DNA of 42,937 nucleotides, taken from the NCBI GenBank assembly GCA_018398765.1, contig JAHBMJ010000015.1, forward strand, positions 17,501 through 60,437, written 5' to 3'. The translations under genes and the position numbers were made by a program. Within the stretch, counting starts at the first letter, position 1. Every line of letters starts with the position of its first letter. The notes beneath the pieces were generated by a model, which did not search any database, was not told the origin of the DNA, and worked only from the letters and a program-made list of their open reading frames with translations. Source of the stretch: Chromera velia (taxonomy: Eukaryota > Sar > Chromeraceae). Shown in pieces: positions 1 through 10,600 of the stretch.

Positions 1-31
1 CGTGTGTGTGTGTGCTCGTGCGTGTGTGTTC

Positions 32-74
<43 letters not shown>

Positions 75-89
75 CGTGCGTGTGTGTGC

Positions 90-140
<51 letters not shown>

Positions 141-180
141 TGAGTAAGTGAGTGAGTGAGTGAGTGACTTAGTGAGTGCT
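1..180. repeat. TG/GA microsatellite block
   Basis: The block is a long run of TG dinucleotides interrupted by CG and TTCG, then an AG run, then GAGT/GTGA tetranucleotides. It probably lies in an intron of the gene whose last exon starts at 298. Positions 181-297 show nothing else except the polypyrimidine and CAG acceptor next to that exon. Confidence 0.9.
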
Positions 181-297
181 TGCACGGCCAATGACAAAGA
201 ACACACGTGTCTCAGCACGTTAGCATGTATGGATGTATGAATGTATGCGTGCCGGGATAAATCTCCATTTTTCGCTTCTATCTGTAAAGCTCTGCAG

Positions 298-1472
298 CGT
301 GGGTCAACATCGGCATCGCCATTCTCGAATTTGCTGCCATCAGCACCCCCTACGGTGCCGGTGTGGTCCTTGGCATTGCCATCTTTGGCCTTCTGGTCAG
401 TTTGGCGAACTTGGCCTACCAGTATCACATGAAGAACGATCCTGAGTTCCTGGCTAAGATGAATGCGATGGAAGTGCTCTTGGAAAAAACTTGTGCAGAG
501 CTGCAAAGAGATGCAGAGGAAGAAATCGCAAAACTAGAACCGTTGTACGGAGAAGAGTTCAACGCAGCCACCTGTACTTCCAGGGCCGTGATGACCTTCG
601 AGGACATCGACACAGAGTTCGCGGCCCGCACCCAAAGGAAGGACCTGGCCCGGAAATTCAACATCGCTTTTCCGGGCCAGATAGACCAGTTCTTCACCTA
701 TTTCGACAGGGCCTCGAACATCGTTGCCGGGGTCTTCAACGGAATTGGGCTCGGCATGGCTCTGCAAGAGGCCGGGCTGGCGGCGTTCCAGGTCCTCTAC
801 ACATGGGCCGGGCCCTCTGCCGACACAGTAGCGTGGTTGGCCGGTGAGAAGGGGTTGGAGTTGTTCTCTGGATTGAAGAAGGGTCTGGAGGGTCTGATGT
901 CTGCAGGCACGTCCCTCTTCCATGGGGTGAGTGCAATGATCAAACAGAGGCAGAGCTTGGCCTCCACAGAAACGGCACTCACGGCAAAATTTGCCCAGAA
1001 CTTTTTGAACAAATACACGGACCTGTGGAAGGAATGCAATGGAGTTGTTTTCCTTGTTATTCTTGTCTGCGACGCGCAGGGCCGAAGAGAAGGCATGACC
1101 CCTGTGGATGCCCGTCTCCTCTATCGTGCTACTGGGGGCGGGGTGTTGTCTGACGAAACGGATCAAGTAGAATTAACGTCCAACAATTTGTGGGCAGAGC
1201 CTCACCACCATCCTACTCCCAAACGCTCCATTGTCTCTAGCATGATCAGAAAAGTAAGAGAAGTGTTTGCCAAAACGGTGCTTGGGAAGAAGGACGCGAC
1301 CATTGTGGATGAATGTGAGAAACCCCTTGCCACCCGGTGCAAGCACTGCGTCGACATTTCAGAAGAGAGAGACTCAGCCAAACGGTCCATTCTGTCGGCA
1401 GTGCAGGAGGCAGGAGGGGGGAGAATCGATAAGGTCGGAAACAAATGCTTCGTTTATGGTGAACAAGCGTAA
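298..1472 (+). CDS. Unrecognised membrane protein, 3'-terminal exon
   Basis: This is the last exon of a gene that starts left of the window. The frame is closed upstream by a stop at 285-287, and a good acceptor (CTCTGCAG) ends at 297. Two bases finish a split codon and the first whole codon is TGG at 300, giving 390 residues. The first 45 residues hold one long or two short hydrophobic segments rich in Gly, Ala and Ile, then a charged stretch that may form a coiled coil (MEVLLEKTCAELQRDAEEE). The middle has small-residue amphipathic segments, with a short hydrophobic run VVFLVILVC near residue 255. The tail is basic and contains CKHC. I recognise no family. The opposite-strand frame at 534-1166 is a shadow. 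The exon is supported by its length, its codon-like composition and the acceptor; function is unknown. Confidence 0.65.
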
Positions 1473-2223
1473 GAAAAACTGCAATCCAATCGCACGTGTC
1501 AAGTGCATCGGCATACGTTACGCATTGCTGTAAAGACAGCCTGAGACTGTCTGCGTTCAAAGTATATTAAGTCCGAGTCATATTATTGACTGAACAATCG
1601 AAGTTTAATACAAGTTCATAGAGCTTTGTTTGATCGACCAATGCAACAACCATCCAATTGTTTGATGCGTTGTTTGAAGCCTAGCATACGTCAGACCGGT
1701 CCCTATATACGGCTAGATATACGAGAGAACTTTAATATCGTCTTTGAATTTAGTTTTATAACTTGTATTATTAATATTAAATTTCAGTGTTATGTTTCAT
1801 GGAGATCTCCAAAATTCTTTGAAAATCTCCAAATCTCTAAACATTTCCAAAAACTTTTCTAGATAGAATATGATTAAAGAAAGCTTAGAAACATAATTGG
1901 CATGTTTAGTTTCACTAGTTATAGGACCGCTAGATAGAACATCGATCGTAGTATCTTATAGATCGAACATAAGGAAGGTGCTCCAAATGTTAGGTTTGAA
2001 TATCCAAACCAATTTTGGAGAGATCTAAAGCTCTAAACCCTCTCCATCATATTAGTTAGGGTCAACTAGTATAGTGTATGAAATAACTGTTGTTTCGGTC
2101 TTAACAGTACGTACTGCATGAATGTTCCAGTGATAGTTCCACAAGTTTTGCAGGCAGTTAAAAAAAAATAAATAAAAATAATTTAAGCAGACGTCTAAAC
2201 TTTTTGTAGCAAGAATCTAGTTT
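1473..2223. other. AT-rich intergenic DNA
   Basis: I see no gene here. The stretch holds a short run of related words around 1800-1860 (CTCCAAA/ATCTC repeats) and a weaker echo near 1980-2045 (CCAAA...TCTAAA), suggesting degenerate repeat DNA. It ends at the probable target-site copy of the LTR element. Confidence 0.6.
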
Positions 2224-2229
2224 CTTTTT

Positions 2230-2466
2230 CAGAAATAATATGGGTTAATCTGGACGACTATCAAACACACGGACTCTCATATGCAAGGTCTTTATGACTG
2301 CTAAAAGACTGATATTACAACAAGGTACAACGATCCTTCTGTGTCTTGCAGGTATCTGTATCATATGATTGATAATACAGATCCTATGAGGATGACGTCA
2401 GATTCAGTCACCTTTGGCAGCCCTGACATCTCCATTCTGAGACTGTCATGAATCTAACTCACAACT
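2230..2466 (-). repeat. 3' LTR (downstream repeat on the minus strand)
   Basis: This repeat begins CAGAAATAATATGGG on the plus strand and ends near CTCACAACT. It matches 3406-3642 over its full length with no indel. It lies downstream of the RNase H frame, next to the purine-rich tract. Confidence 0.85.
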
Positions 2467-2599
2467 CATCCCCTCATGACAGGCGAACGATCTACACTTC
2501 AATCATAGATCGATTAACCAAAAGCAATAGGCTTCGTGAGTGCATTGGCTGCGTGACTCTCACGACGGATCCAAACAATGCTGGCAGACAATGAATGCA

Positions 2600-3388
2600 T
2601 CAGTCAAGAACATGCTGCATCCCCGTGTCTGAATCTGCCACCCCCGATCTGAACTGATCATGCAAAGGGTTACAGTCAATCAAGAACTGTACGGGCATGT
2701 CTTTTTGAAAATTCCGGCCAAAAGAAATCAGTCGAAGCACACGCTTGAGGCACTGCTCAAACCCAACCAATTCTAAAGCTGTGGAGCTGTCCAGCTTGAT
2801 GGTCGAACGCATCGACCACCATACAAAAATGTTGAACAATTCATCTCCTGGCTTCCAGGCATGATCAACCAGAAGAGCAATCCATGCATGCTTTCCTTCA
2901 TATGTGTCTTTCTCATGAGAGGAATCAATGAAGAAAACCATTTTGAGAAGAGGAGAGCGAGACAGACGGCGAAAATTCAGATCTTTTGGATCTTTCTTGA
3001 TTTCATGCAGGATTCTGACAGCAATCGCGAGATCCCTGTGGATCGGAGTCTTCCTATAGTGAGAAAGAATATCATACCACACACGACGGAAAGGAGAGAG
3101 ACGTCCCCCCCAACCCAGACACCCGATCACACTGCTGTAGATGTCTTTCAGAGACAGATCTGGTTGCTCACCTTCCTGCAGATAAAAATCCTTTTCTTTG
3201 CATGAAGACGTGCCCTCTACTCCTCTTCGAGGGATCTTATATTCTCTAAACAGTTTGTCTGTGTCCACCCCCTCAAGATACGAGGACATCGAGACTCTGC
3301 ACTCCCTTGTGTCTCCTTCAAAGTCCATTCCCGCATACTTGAATTTATATGAAGCCATGTCAAGCCTCGTCATTTTCCTAAACTCCAT
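2600..3388 (-). CDS. Copia-like RT C-terminus and RNase H remnant
   Basis: The frame encodes about 262 residues from the first ATG at 3388; a GTG twelve bases earlier is also in frame. The first part (SLKDIYSSVIGCLGW) resembles the segment after the palm of Ty1/copia reverse transcriptase that leads into RNase H. Three acidic positions expected of RNase H are visible in order: D in FFIDSS, E in SSTALELVGF and D in FLIDCNP. The stretch around STALELVGFEQCLKRVL corresponds to the strongly conserved copia helix. The fourth acidic residue and the usual C-terminal tail are absent, so this is probably the truncated end of a polyprotein. The frame is unbroken although the flanking LTRs differ by about 7 percent. 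Activity is uncertain. Confidence 0.65.
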   Translation of the reverse strand: MEFRKMTRLDMASYKFKYAGMDFEGDTRECRVSMSSYLEGVDTDKLFREYKIPRRGVEGTSSCKEKDFYLQEGEQPDLSLKDIYSSVIGCLGWGGRLSPFRRVWYDILSHYRKTPIHRDLAIAVRILHEIKKDPKDLNFRRLSRSPLLKMVFFIDSSHEKDTYEGKHAWIALLVDHAWKPGDELFNIFVWWSMRSTIKLDSSTALELVGFEQCLKRVLRLISFGRNFQKDMPVQFLIDCNPLHDQFRSGVADSDTGMQHVLD

Positions 3389-3405
3389 CTCCCCCTGCAC
3401 GTCAC

Positions 3406-3642
3406 CAGAAATAATATGGGTTAATCTGGACGACTATCAGACATACGGACTCTCATATGCAAGGTCTTTACGACTGTTAAGAGACTAACATTACGACAAG
3501 GTACAACGATCCTTCTGTATCTTGCAGGTATCTGTATCATATGATTGATAATACAGATCCTATGAGGATGACATCAGATTCAGTCACTCCTGGTACCCCT
3601 GACATCTCCATTCTGAGACTGTTATAAATCTAACTCACAACT
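3406..3642 (-). repeat. 5' LTR (upstream repeat on the minus strand)
   Basis: This is the mate of 2230-2466. On the minus strand it comes first, and the RNase H frame begins within about 20 bp of its inner edge, leaving almost no leader. Confidence 0.85.
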
Positions 3643-3647
3643 TTTTC

Positions 3648-4093
3648 TTCCTATTTCTTCCTTATGACACCCTTAGACTTTCTTTTCATTAGAAACTACA
3701 AATTTTTGCAAAAATCTTTTTTTCCTTTTTAAATAAAAAATTCTACCAGCATCGCATATCCGACTTAAAATCCGACTTTATCAATACTGATCACATTTTC
3801 TTAATCAACAGTAATTCAGTACGAATATTGATTCTTTTTTTTATTCATTAATTATAGTTGAATCATTTTCTGTCGTATTTACGAGGGACTCAGGACTAGC
3901 CTGAGGACTGGCTATGAAGTCTTTTTGTTGTTTCTGAGCATGTATCTAATTCCGCTTACCAGAAGAATCAGCAGAATGCATACACGGTCTGTGCAGACTG
4001 TGCAGCGCCATGCAATGCCAATCTGTCTTGTATGTCTCGGCATGACCGTTCCTGTAGACATGCATTCAGACAAATTCCAGGACAAGTCTCTGT
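3648..4093. other. AT-rich intergenic DNA
   Basis: I see no gene. The DNA is T-rich on the plus strand and forms the 3' flank of the TMEM86-like gene, which ends at 4094 on the minus strand. Confidence 0.6.
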
Positions 4094-6606
4094 TCATTCA
4101 TCCTTCCTTTTCCTTTTCACGTTTGGATGCAGAGCACGTCCCAGCTTTGCAATTGGTTGTTTCACGACTTTCTGGTTTTGGGGTTTGGTCTTTTCTGTAC
4201 CAGTTCCGGCGTCAACCCCTGCATGCATGCAGGAGAGGAGAACAAGCAGAGATACTCGATGGAGGCTTCGCAAGAAAAAAAAAATATTTCAACGCACTCT
4301 GGCACACAAAACCACAAACGCATACATCCACAGGTATACACAATCACATGCGAATACAAATGACACATACCCAGAAAGACACACGCATGCAATTTTCGCA
4401 GACGTTCCCTCTCAGTCTCTGTTCCAGATTTTCTTTCCTTCCGTCCCCCTCTTCCCCCCCCCTCCCTACACCCTTCTCTTAAACGGTTTTCCCCACACGC
4501 ACACAGGCAGAGATATTCTGCAATTCTCCCTTTTGCGCATACACACCGTCACATCACGCCTTTCATCCGCCCATCCACACACACACACACACACAAACAA
4601 AGGAGGNGGGGGGGGGGGGGGGGGGCAGAAAGACAGAGAGAAACCAAGGAAAAGAGAAGGGAGAGAGGAGACGACACCGCAAAGACGGTCCAGTTGGTCA
4701 AAGGTTTTCTTTCAACAGGGCCGCAAAAAGCCGTGAGATGACAGTACAGAAGCAGCAGAGGGACAAACAGAAAAGCCAAAATCCGCATTCACATCCACCC
4801 ACTCTTCTTTCATTCAACGACGGACAAATACAGAGAATATGCATGTGCTCAGTAACACATCTACAGCATGCGATTCTCCCTTTCCCTCTTTCCTGCCCCC
4901 ACGCACCTGCCCCCCTTGCGATGAGGTACTGGGCCATGTAGTATGTGCTCATGGTGCAGAGGACCAGGAAGGTCCGGGTCGCCCTCTCGGAGGCAAAAGG
5001 GAGGGCCGACTCCATGCCTTCAAAAAGAATTGAAGGAAGGAAGAAGTTGGAAGGAAGACCATTAAGTTCAAATGGATGACGGTAGCGTCGGAGACACCAA
5101 AGAAACGAAAAGACGAGATGAGACAGGCGGCAGAACTTACACAAATCGAAGAAGAGATGCAGAAGAGCAAAGATGGCGAACGAGAGAAAAAGAAATAAGA
5201 TCCTCAAAAGAGAGACAAAAAAAGAGGTACGGCACAGAGACACCGCGCAAAAGAAAAAGTGATGTAGGTGGTAACAGATACACACACAGATTCAGATACA
5301 GATACAGATATACAGACACAAATACACACACAGATATTGATACAGACACACATACAGATACAGATACAGACACAGAGACAGATACAGACACAGATACGGA
5401 CACAGAAACAGATACAGAGACAGACACAGATACAGACACAGAAACAGACACAGACACAGAAAGAGACACAGATACAGAAACAGACAGACCTGCAAAGTTG
5501 AACACTTCGTTGATCACAATGCTGTCAGAGATGGCAAAACTGATTGCACCCGCCTTTGAAGCCACAAGATCTAGACACGCCCCCCCACTTCCTTCTCCTC
5601 CTTGTACAAGGGCTCTCCAGACCATGCACGAGATAGCTGCTGTGTAGAAGGTCACCGGAACCAGAGCCTCGAAAGGCAAAAACTTCCAGTTCAGGGAGAA
5701 GGAGGACACGGCCAGCCCAAGGAGCCCGACAAAATAGATAGCTCGGAATTCCGAGTTATCCAAACAGAACGCGACTGTGTACAGCACATGTTGGAGAGCG
5801 AAGCAGAGAGCCCCCAGGTGGAAGAAGAAGACATCGTTCTCGTCCATCGGCATCGCCATAAAGGAGTCCCCAAACAGCGCGAAGCAGAGACCAGCCAGAA
5901 TCAGGTACGAGTAAGTGGGGGCACTCTCGGTCGACCCTTTTGGCGATCCCCGGCGGCACTTGGACACGAGGGAGCCTATCAGAATTCCGACTGGTAGAAG
6001 CTTAGTGCCTGCATGCACACAGTGGAAAAGAGAGAGAGAAAAACTCACATAGAGCGAAAGGATTATGATGAAGATAAAGCCGTTTTCTCGCAGAAAAAAA
6101 AAACCGGCAGCGCACTAACGAGAGGCCCCAATGATGCTCCGAGAACTCCCTAAGGGAGGGACTCTTCCCTGCCCCCTCGCTTCCTGTCGCAATCTTTCAG
6201 TGAACGAGACAGTGAGGGTCCAACAGACAAAAATCTGGCTCGCTCCTTGGCACTACGCTTTGGTTTGTTGGTCAAACTTCATTCCATCTTTCAGTGTGAC
6301 ATGTCCAACCCCTGTACTCTCCGATACCCTTTACATGTATATCAATAATGAATAAAACCCTCCAAAAAGCCCTCCCTATCAGACCACACACCCACCTGTG
6401 TTGATCAGGAGCACCTTCGGAGTGTCACCCTCGTACAGGACCCGGCAGAGGAGATGAAGTCCTCCGAACACGGAGAAGAACGTGAGGACCCGGTATTTGT
6501 TCAAGACAGAGACCAGCAGAAGCATGCAGAACAGGTACACGAAGATGCACCCACACACGATGTTGACTGCTCCTGACCAGGAGAACGTAGCCACCTGGTA
6601 TTCCAT
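4094..6606 (-). CDS. TMEM86/YhhN family lysoplasmalogenase
   Basis: Four exons in transcript order: 6606-6396, 6008-5490, 5017-4907 and 4218-4094. All three introns are GT-AG and interrupt codons in phase 1, so the 966 nt joins to a 321-residue protein. The family hydrolyses the vinyl-ether bond of lysoplasmalogens in ER-type membranes. Recognisable blocks are KLLPVGILIGSL, FALFGDSFMAMP, FFFHLGALCFALQHVLY, GAISFAISDSIVINEVF and TYYMAQYLIARG. These carry the conserved GD, SD and TYY-AQ features among about eight membrane segments. The tail is basic and ends KRKDE, which fits the KxKxx ER-retrieval signal and agrees with ER residence. Exon 4 rests on an acceptor within TGCATGCATGCAG and the matching phase; without it the frame would read on to a stop at 4698. 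The family call is firm and the last exon is probable. Confidence 0.85.
4576..4626. repeat. CA repeat followed by a G homopolymer with an N
   Basis: A CA run (4576-4594) is followed by about 18 G with an N at 4607. It lies in intron 3 of the TMEM86-like gene. The N suggests an unresolved homopolymer length. Confidence 0.9.
5279..5488. repeat. CAGATA/CAGACA hexanucleotide satellite
   Basis: About 210 bp of irregular ACAGAT, ACAGAC and ACAGAA units on the plus strand. It fills the 5' part of intron 2 of the TMEM86-like gene, and the splice donor itself (GTCTGT on the minus strand) is the first repeat unit. The frame stays open across it as a Ser-Val repeat. Confidence 0.9.
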
Positions 6607-7880
6607 CCTTCCTTGCTTCTCCTTCCTTCTTTCTTAGTTGAACCCCAACAAATGAGTCAGGTTGAGAGTAAGGCAACACAAATGCCGGCTTCTTCACCAG
6701 CTAGAAGCTGAAAGAATCAATCCAGTGCGATGCCTCTGTGCCCCCCCCTCCCGGGCCTTCACTGTCCGATTTGACAATCCCCTCAGTGTTCTCTTCTCCT
6801 CTCGTTTTTGCGTGCTAGTTTCAACTCCCGTCTCCTCAACGTCCTCTTGTCTCCTCTCCAAGCTGTTGTCTTTTGTGCCTGTTCACACCTCTTCTTCGCA
6901 AAGAGAATGGAACGCTCCAGCACTGCTATGCCAAGTTACGATTCTATCACGCAGACAGACAATTCTGGACGCCAACCGATGCCAACAAAACGAATTCTTC
7001 AGTAGACCTGTGCAGAGAAGAAAGACGAAGCTTTTGCAACACTTATAGACATGACCTTCTATAAACAGATTCTGAGAGCAAAGGGCACAGATCAAAGAAG
7101 CAGTGCAGTTGATGTCGATAAAATTACGGATCAATTGTCCCAGAATGTTCCAGATGCGGCTGGCCATAGACCAGAATTCAATTAAGACTTGCGGTTGGTC
7201 ACCAACTTATGTAGCAGCTGTCTCCAAGCGTCCGTCTACATGCATAGCTTGCCGTGGCCCCCGGCCATGGTATTATCTGTTAAGGCCCTTAGCCGCACCT
7301 GTGGAAAAAAAAAAGTCGAATTACCAATAAATCGGGTTACATTTGCCTTTCGGGACCCGCGCTTTCCGGCAACTGTACAGCGCGTGCATGGCGAACATGC
7401 GTCTAACCTTGATGTATCGGTACATATATATACAAAAACACACATGGAGGGGAATTGTACGTAGATTCGATCATCTGTGTAGTTTTCAAGGAAGGCGATA
7501 AAACATACCATCTAAGTGAAGCTGTTCTGAATTGCTCCGTTGTTTGACTATGCTACCAAACTCAGTGGTAAGTTAAGACATGCCGCCTTACAGAGTTAGG
7601 AGTGAGCCGCACCACGACTGAGTACGCTTGACAAAGAGGAAAAACGGATAATTTGATCTGCAGGAACCTCTTTTTGCCCGTCTTCTTTCTCTCTGCTTGG
7701 CCCCTCTTGTCGTTCTTCAGCACCTGGTTTCTCGACTTCCTTCTACCTCCACTTGAGGATTTGGGACGCAAAATACTGTCTATATATAGTGTGTATCACT
7801 GTGGATGCTGTAGTATTCGCTTTGAAATGTTGTGGAGAGGCTCACCGCGTATGGGTCCAGCGCTTGGTAAGTTCAAGAGG
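6607..7880. other. Intergenic DNA without a supported gene
   Basis: This is the 5' flank of the TMEM86-like gene. Several short frames occur on both strands but none shows a family match, a convincing splice chain or biased composition. No RNA gene was recognised. Confidence 0.5.
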
Positions 7881-7884
7881 AAGA

Positions 7885-7970
7885 GATGTGAACAGAAGCC
7901 GTTTGGGCCTGTGAATAAAGCTAGATAAGCAAGTGTATGAACAAAAGCCGTTTGGGCATGTGGATGAATG
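7885..7970. repeat. Outlying copies of the CAGAAGCCG minisatellite
   Basis: Two units sharing the core GAACARAAGCCGTTTGGGC lie about 50 bp apart, 1.3 kb before the main array at 9213. Confidence 0.8.
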
Positions 7971-9212
7971 TTTACTAGGGTATTCGACTATTTCAATTAC
8001 GATTAAGATTTTATAGGTAAGATCATACAAAACTTTAAGGGCTCAATATGGAGGTGCCCGCTGCCAGACCCGCCGCCGCATCTTATTGAGATACGCGGGA
8101 CGGGCGTGCCGCATGGATTTATGAAATAGTAATCGCATGTTGATTGAAACATAATTGAATACGAATCAAACAGACTGATTGATAAGAAGGAAAACATTCT
8201 TTTTCTTATCAGTCCTCTCCGTATGAATGATTTGCATCCTTCTACAGTAAGTTCTCTTTTATACTAGAGCCTGGTACCTTACAAAAACATATAATAAAAA
8301 CATAGATTATATAAACATTTTAGGCTAAAGGAACGTGGTTCACCTTAAAAAGCTTAACTCCGGTGAAATTAAGTATGATTACAGGAAAAAATAATCATAT
8401 ACCCCCCCTTTTATAGTATGTCTCTTACAACTGATTACGGACTATGAGATTATGGCATCTTTTAAAAGACCACCAATATTTTTTTTCCTTACATACCGTT
8501 ACCCATCTCCCAGAAAGCACAAGGCTTCCCGCTGTAGCTCATACAAAAGACAATAAAAATTATTAATTCTCTTCTTCTGCAGTCTTTTCAGCGCCTATTA
8601 GGGAGTCAAGCTAGGGATTCAGGGGCAAAGGGAGGGGGGAAGAGTGATGGAAGAGGAGTTGAGTTGACTATTTGGCCTCTCTTGGGACGCCGCAGAGCAA
8701 CAGCAGCCACCGCGAGCCTAGTTCTATTGCAGCCCAAAATTTGCCTTAATACTGTTGGTCTTACTGTTATTTTTTATTGGTTGCACCATATAAAAGTCGT
8801 AGGAAAAGGCTAGGGAAAAAGTAACTGTTTGTTCATGGAGGAGGATGAGCGAAAGACCCTGATGTTATTATGGATGTTGAGATTGAAGTCTGGTGATGAC
8901 ATTATCGTATCATGACGGTTTTCTTTTGTTTTTTGAAGGAGGGTCCAGGGAGGGGGGCTGTTTACCCCATTTTACTATATATTACGGATTACAAGTTTAC
9001 GAGCCCTTTCTAGATGTCGGCTGGAGACAAGACTTTCATCGCAGACTACAAGCGAACCAGTGAGCATTCTGATAAGATGTTGACTTTGTTTGAAGTAATT
9101 TAATATAATAAGTCCTAAAAAAATGGTTTTTAGTGTAGGAGTGACGTTAAATACTAATATACCTTATGTGTAACCCCTAAAATTCATCTAGTAATACTTT
9201 AAGTCGATTACC
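7971..9212. other. AT-rich intergenic DNA with one GC island
   Basis: No gene is seen. A GC-rich patch at about 8041-8110 is bounded by the inverted words CTCAATA (8041) and TATTGAG (near 8084). It may be an old element end, but too little remains to classify it. The rest is AT-rich. Confidence 0.5.
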
Positions 9213-10600
9213 CTAGGAATGTTTGGGCGTGCGGGTGCATGGAGAAAGAGGGACATGGAAAGGAAGTGTGTGTAGTAACAGAATCCGCTTAGGCCTGCAG
9301 GTGGATGAATGAAGAGAGACGGAGAGAGCGAGCGTGTTTATAAGTATGTATGAGTTTGTGAATAGAAGCCGTTTGGGCGTGACGGAGAGAGCGAGTGTGT
9401 TTATGAGTATGTATGAGTTTGTGAACAGAAGCCGTTTGGGCGTGCAAATGAGATAAGGAGAACGAGTGTGTGAACAGAAGCCGCTTAGGCCCATAGATGA
9501 ATGAAGAGAGATCAATTGTGTGTCATTGAAGAAAAGCCGCTTGGGCTGCTGGTTAGGCCTGTGGATAAATGAAGAGAGATCAAGTGTATGAACAGAAACA
9601 TACAGAAGCCGCTTGGGCCTATGGATGAGTGAAAAGAGACAGGGAGAACGAGTGTGTGAATTGAAGCCGTTTGGGCATGTGGGTGAATGAAGGGAGACAA
9701 GGAGATACAAGGAAAGCAAGTGTATGAACAGAAGCCGCTTGGGCGTGTGAATGAAAAGAGACAAGGAGATACAAGGAGAGCGAGTGTGTGAACAGAAGCT
9801 GGTTCGGCGTGCGGGCGAAGAAAGAGAGACAAGGAGAACAAGTGTATAAACAGAAGCTAGGAACAGGAGTCGTTTGGGCCCGTGGACTAGCCTATAGATG
9901 AATGAAGAAGAATCAATTGTGTGTCATTGAACAAAAGCCGCTGAGGCCTATGGCTAGGCCTGTGGATGAATGAAGAGATATCAAGTGCGTGAACAGAAGC
10001 CGCTTGGGCCTGCTGATGAATTAAGAGAGACAGGGAGAGTGAGTATGTGAACAGAAGCCGTTTGGGCGTGTGGGTGAATGAAAAGAGACAAGGAGATACA
10101 AGGAGAGCAAGTGTGTGAACAGAAGCCGCTTGGGCCTCATGCAGTAAATCAATGAAGAATAATGAAGAGAGACATGGAGAGCGAGTGTGTAAACAGAAGC
10201 CGTTTGGGGCGTCACGACGGTGTGGGTGCATGAACACAGACAGGGAAAGCGAGTATCTGAACCGGTGTGAACAAGCTAGGTGAACAGGAGCCGGTTGGGC
10301 ATGCGGGTGAATGAAGAGGGACAAGGACTCGCACAAGCATGTCAGCAGAAGATATTTGAATGGATGTGTGGGTACTTGAATAAATAGAGACAGCCCGTCA
10401 CTAAGAGAGAATGAGACTCAGTGTGAAAACAGAACTTCAAGCCGTTAGGGCCTGTGGGTAAATAGAAATAAACGAAGAGAGACAGAGAGAGCGAGTGTGT
10501 GAATAAAAGCCGTTCGGGCATGTGGATGTGAGAGTGTTAATGGAAGCCGTTAACTTTGGGCATGTGGGTGAGTGATCGAAGAGAAACAGGGAAAATGAAG
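9213..10600. repeat. Degenerate minisatellite of about 50-75 bp units
   Basis: About twenty copies of a core like AACAGAAGCCGYTTGGGC are spaced roughly 50 to 75 bp apart. They are joined by a linker rich in GATGAATGAAGAGAGACA and GGAGAGCGAGTGTGTG. Cores can be seen near 9367, 9430, 9608, 9665, 9736, 10000, 10058, 10126, 10199, 10441 and 10510, with weaker ones between. Units vary in length and by substitutions and small indels. The minus strand has few stops here, giving long spurious frames (for example 9213-9764). No terminal repeats were found. Confidence 0.85.

Larger units (their letters stand above)
2224..3647 (-). mobile_element. Short LTR retrotransposon, copia-like, deleted internally
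   Basis: Two direct repeats of about 236 bp (2230-2466 and 3406-3642) align without gaps and flank 0.94 kb. I count about 17 mismatches, almost all transitions. The word CTTTTTC stands on both outer sides (2224-2230 and 3641-3647), consistent with a target-site duplication of 5-7 bp whose exact edge is blurred by shared bases. Read on the minus strand, a purine-rich GAGGGGATGAG lies just before the downstream repeat (about 2467-2478), where a polypurine tract should be. I could not assign a primer-binding site. The termini are not clearly TG...CA. The only reading frame inside is RNase H-like, so the element lacks gag, protease, integrase and most of reverse transcriptase. It would need helper proteins to move. 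Confidence 0.8.

Noticed and set aside
534..1166. 210-codon minus-strand frame
   Set aside because: It lies opposite the 298-1472 exon, whose acceptor and composition are better; it is an antisense shadow.
5137..6048. 303-codon minus-strand frame as a complete gene
   Set aside because: Only 6008-5490 is TMEM86-like; the rest is satellite intron. The exon chain gives the full family profile.
9213..10336. Minus-strand frames of 150-180 codons
   Set aside because: They follow the minisatellite in several frames and only reflect a shortage of stops in the repeat.
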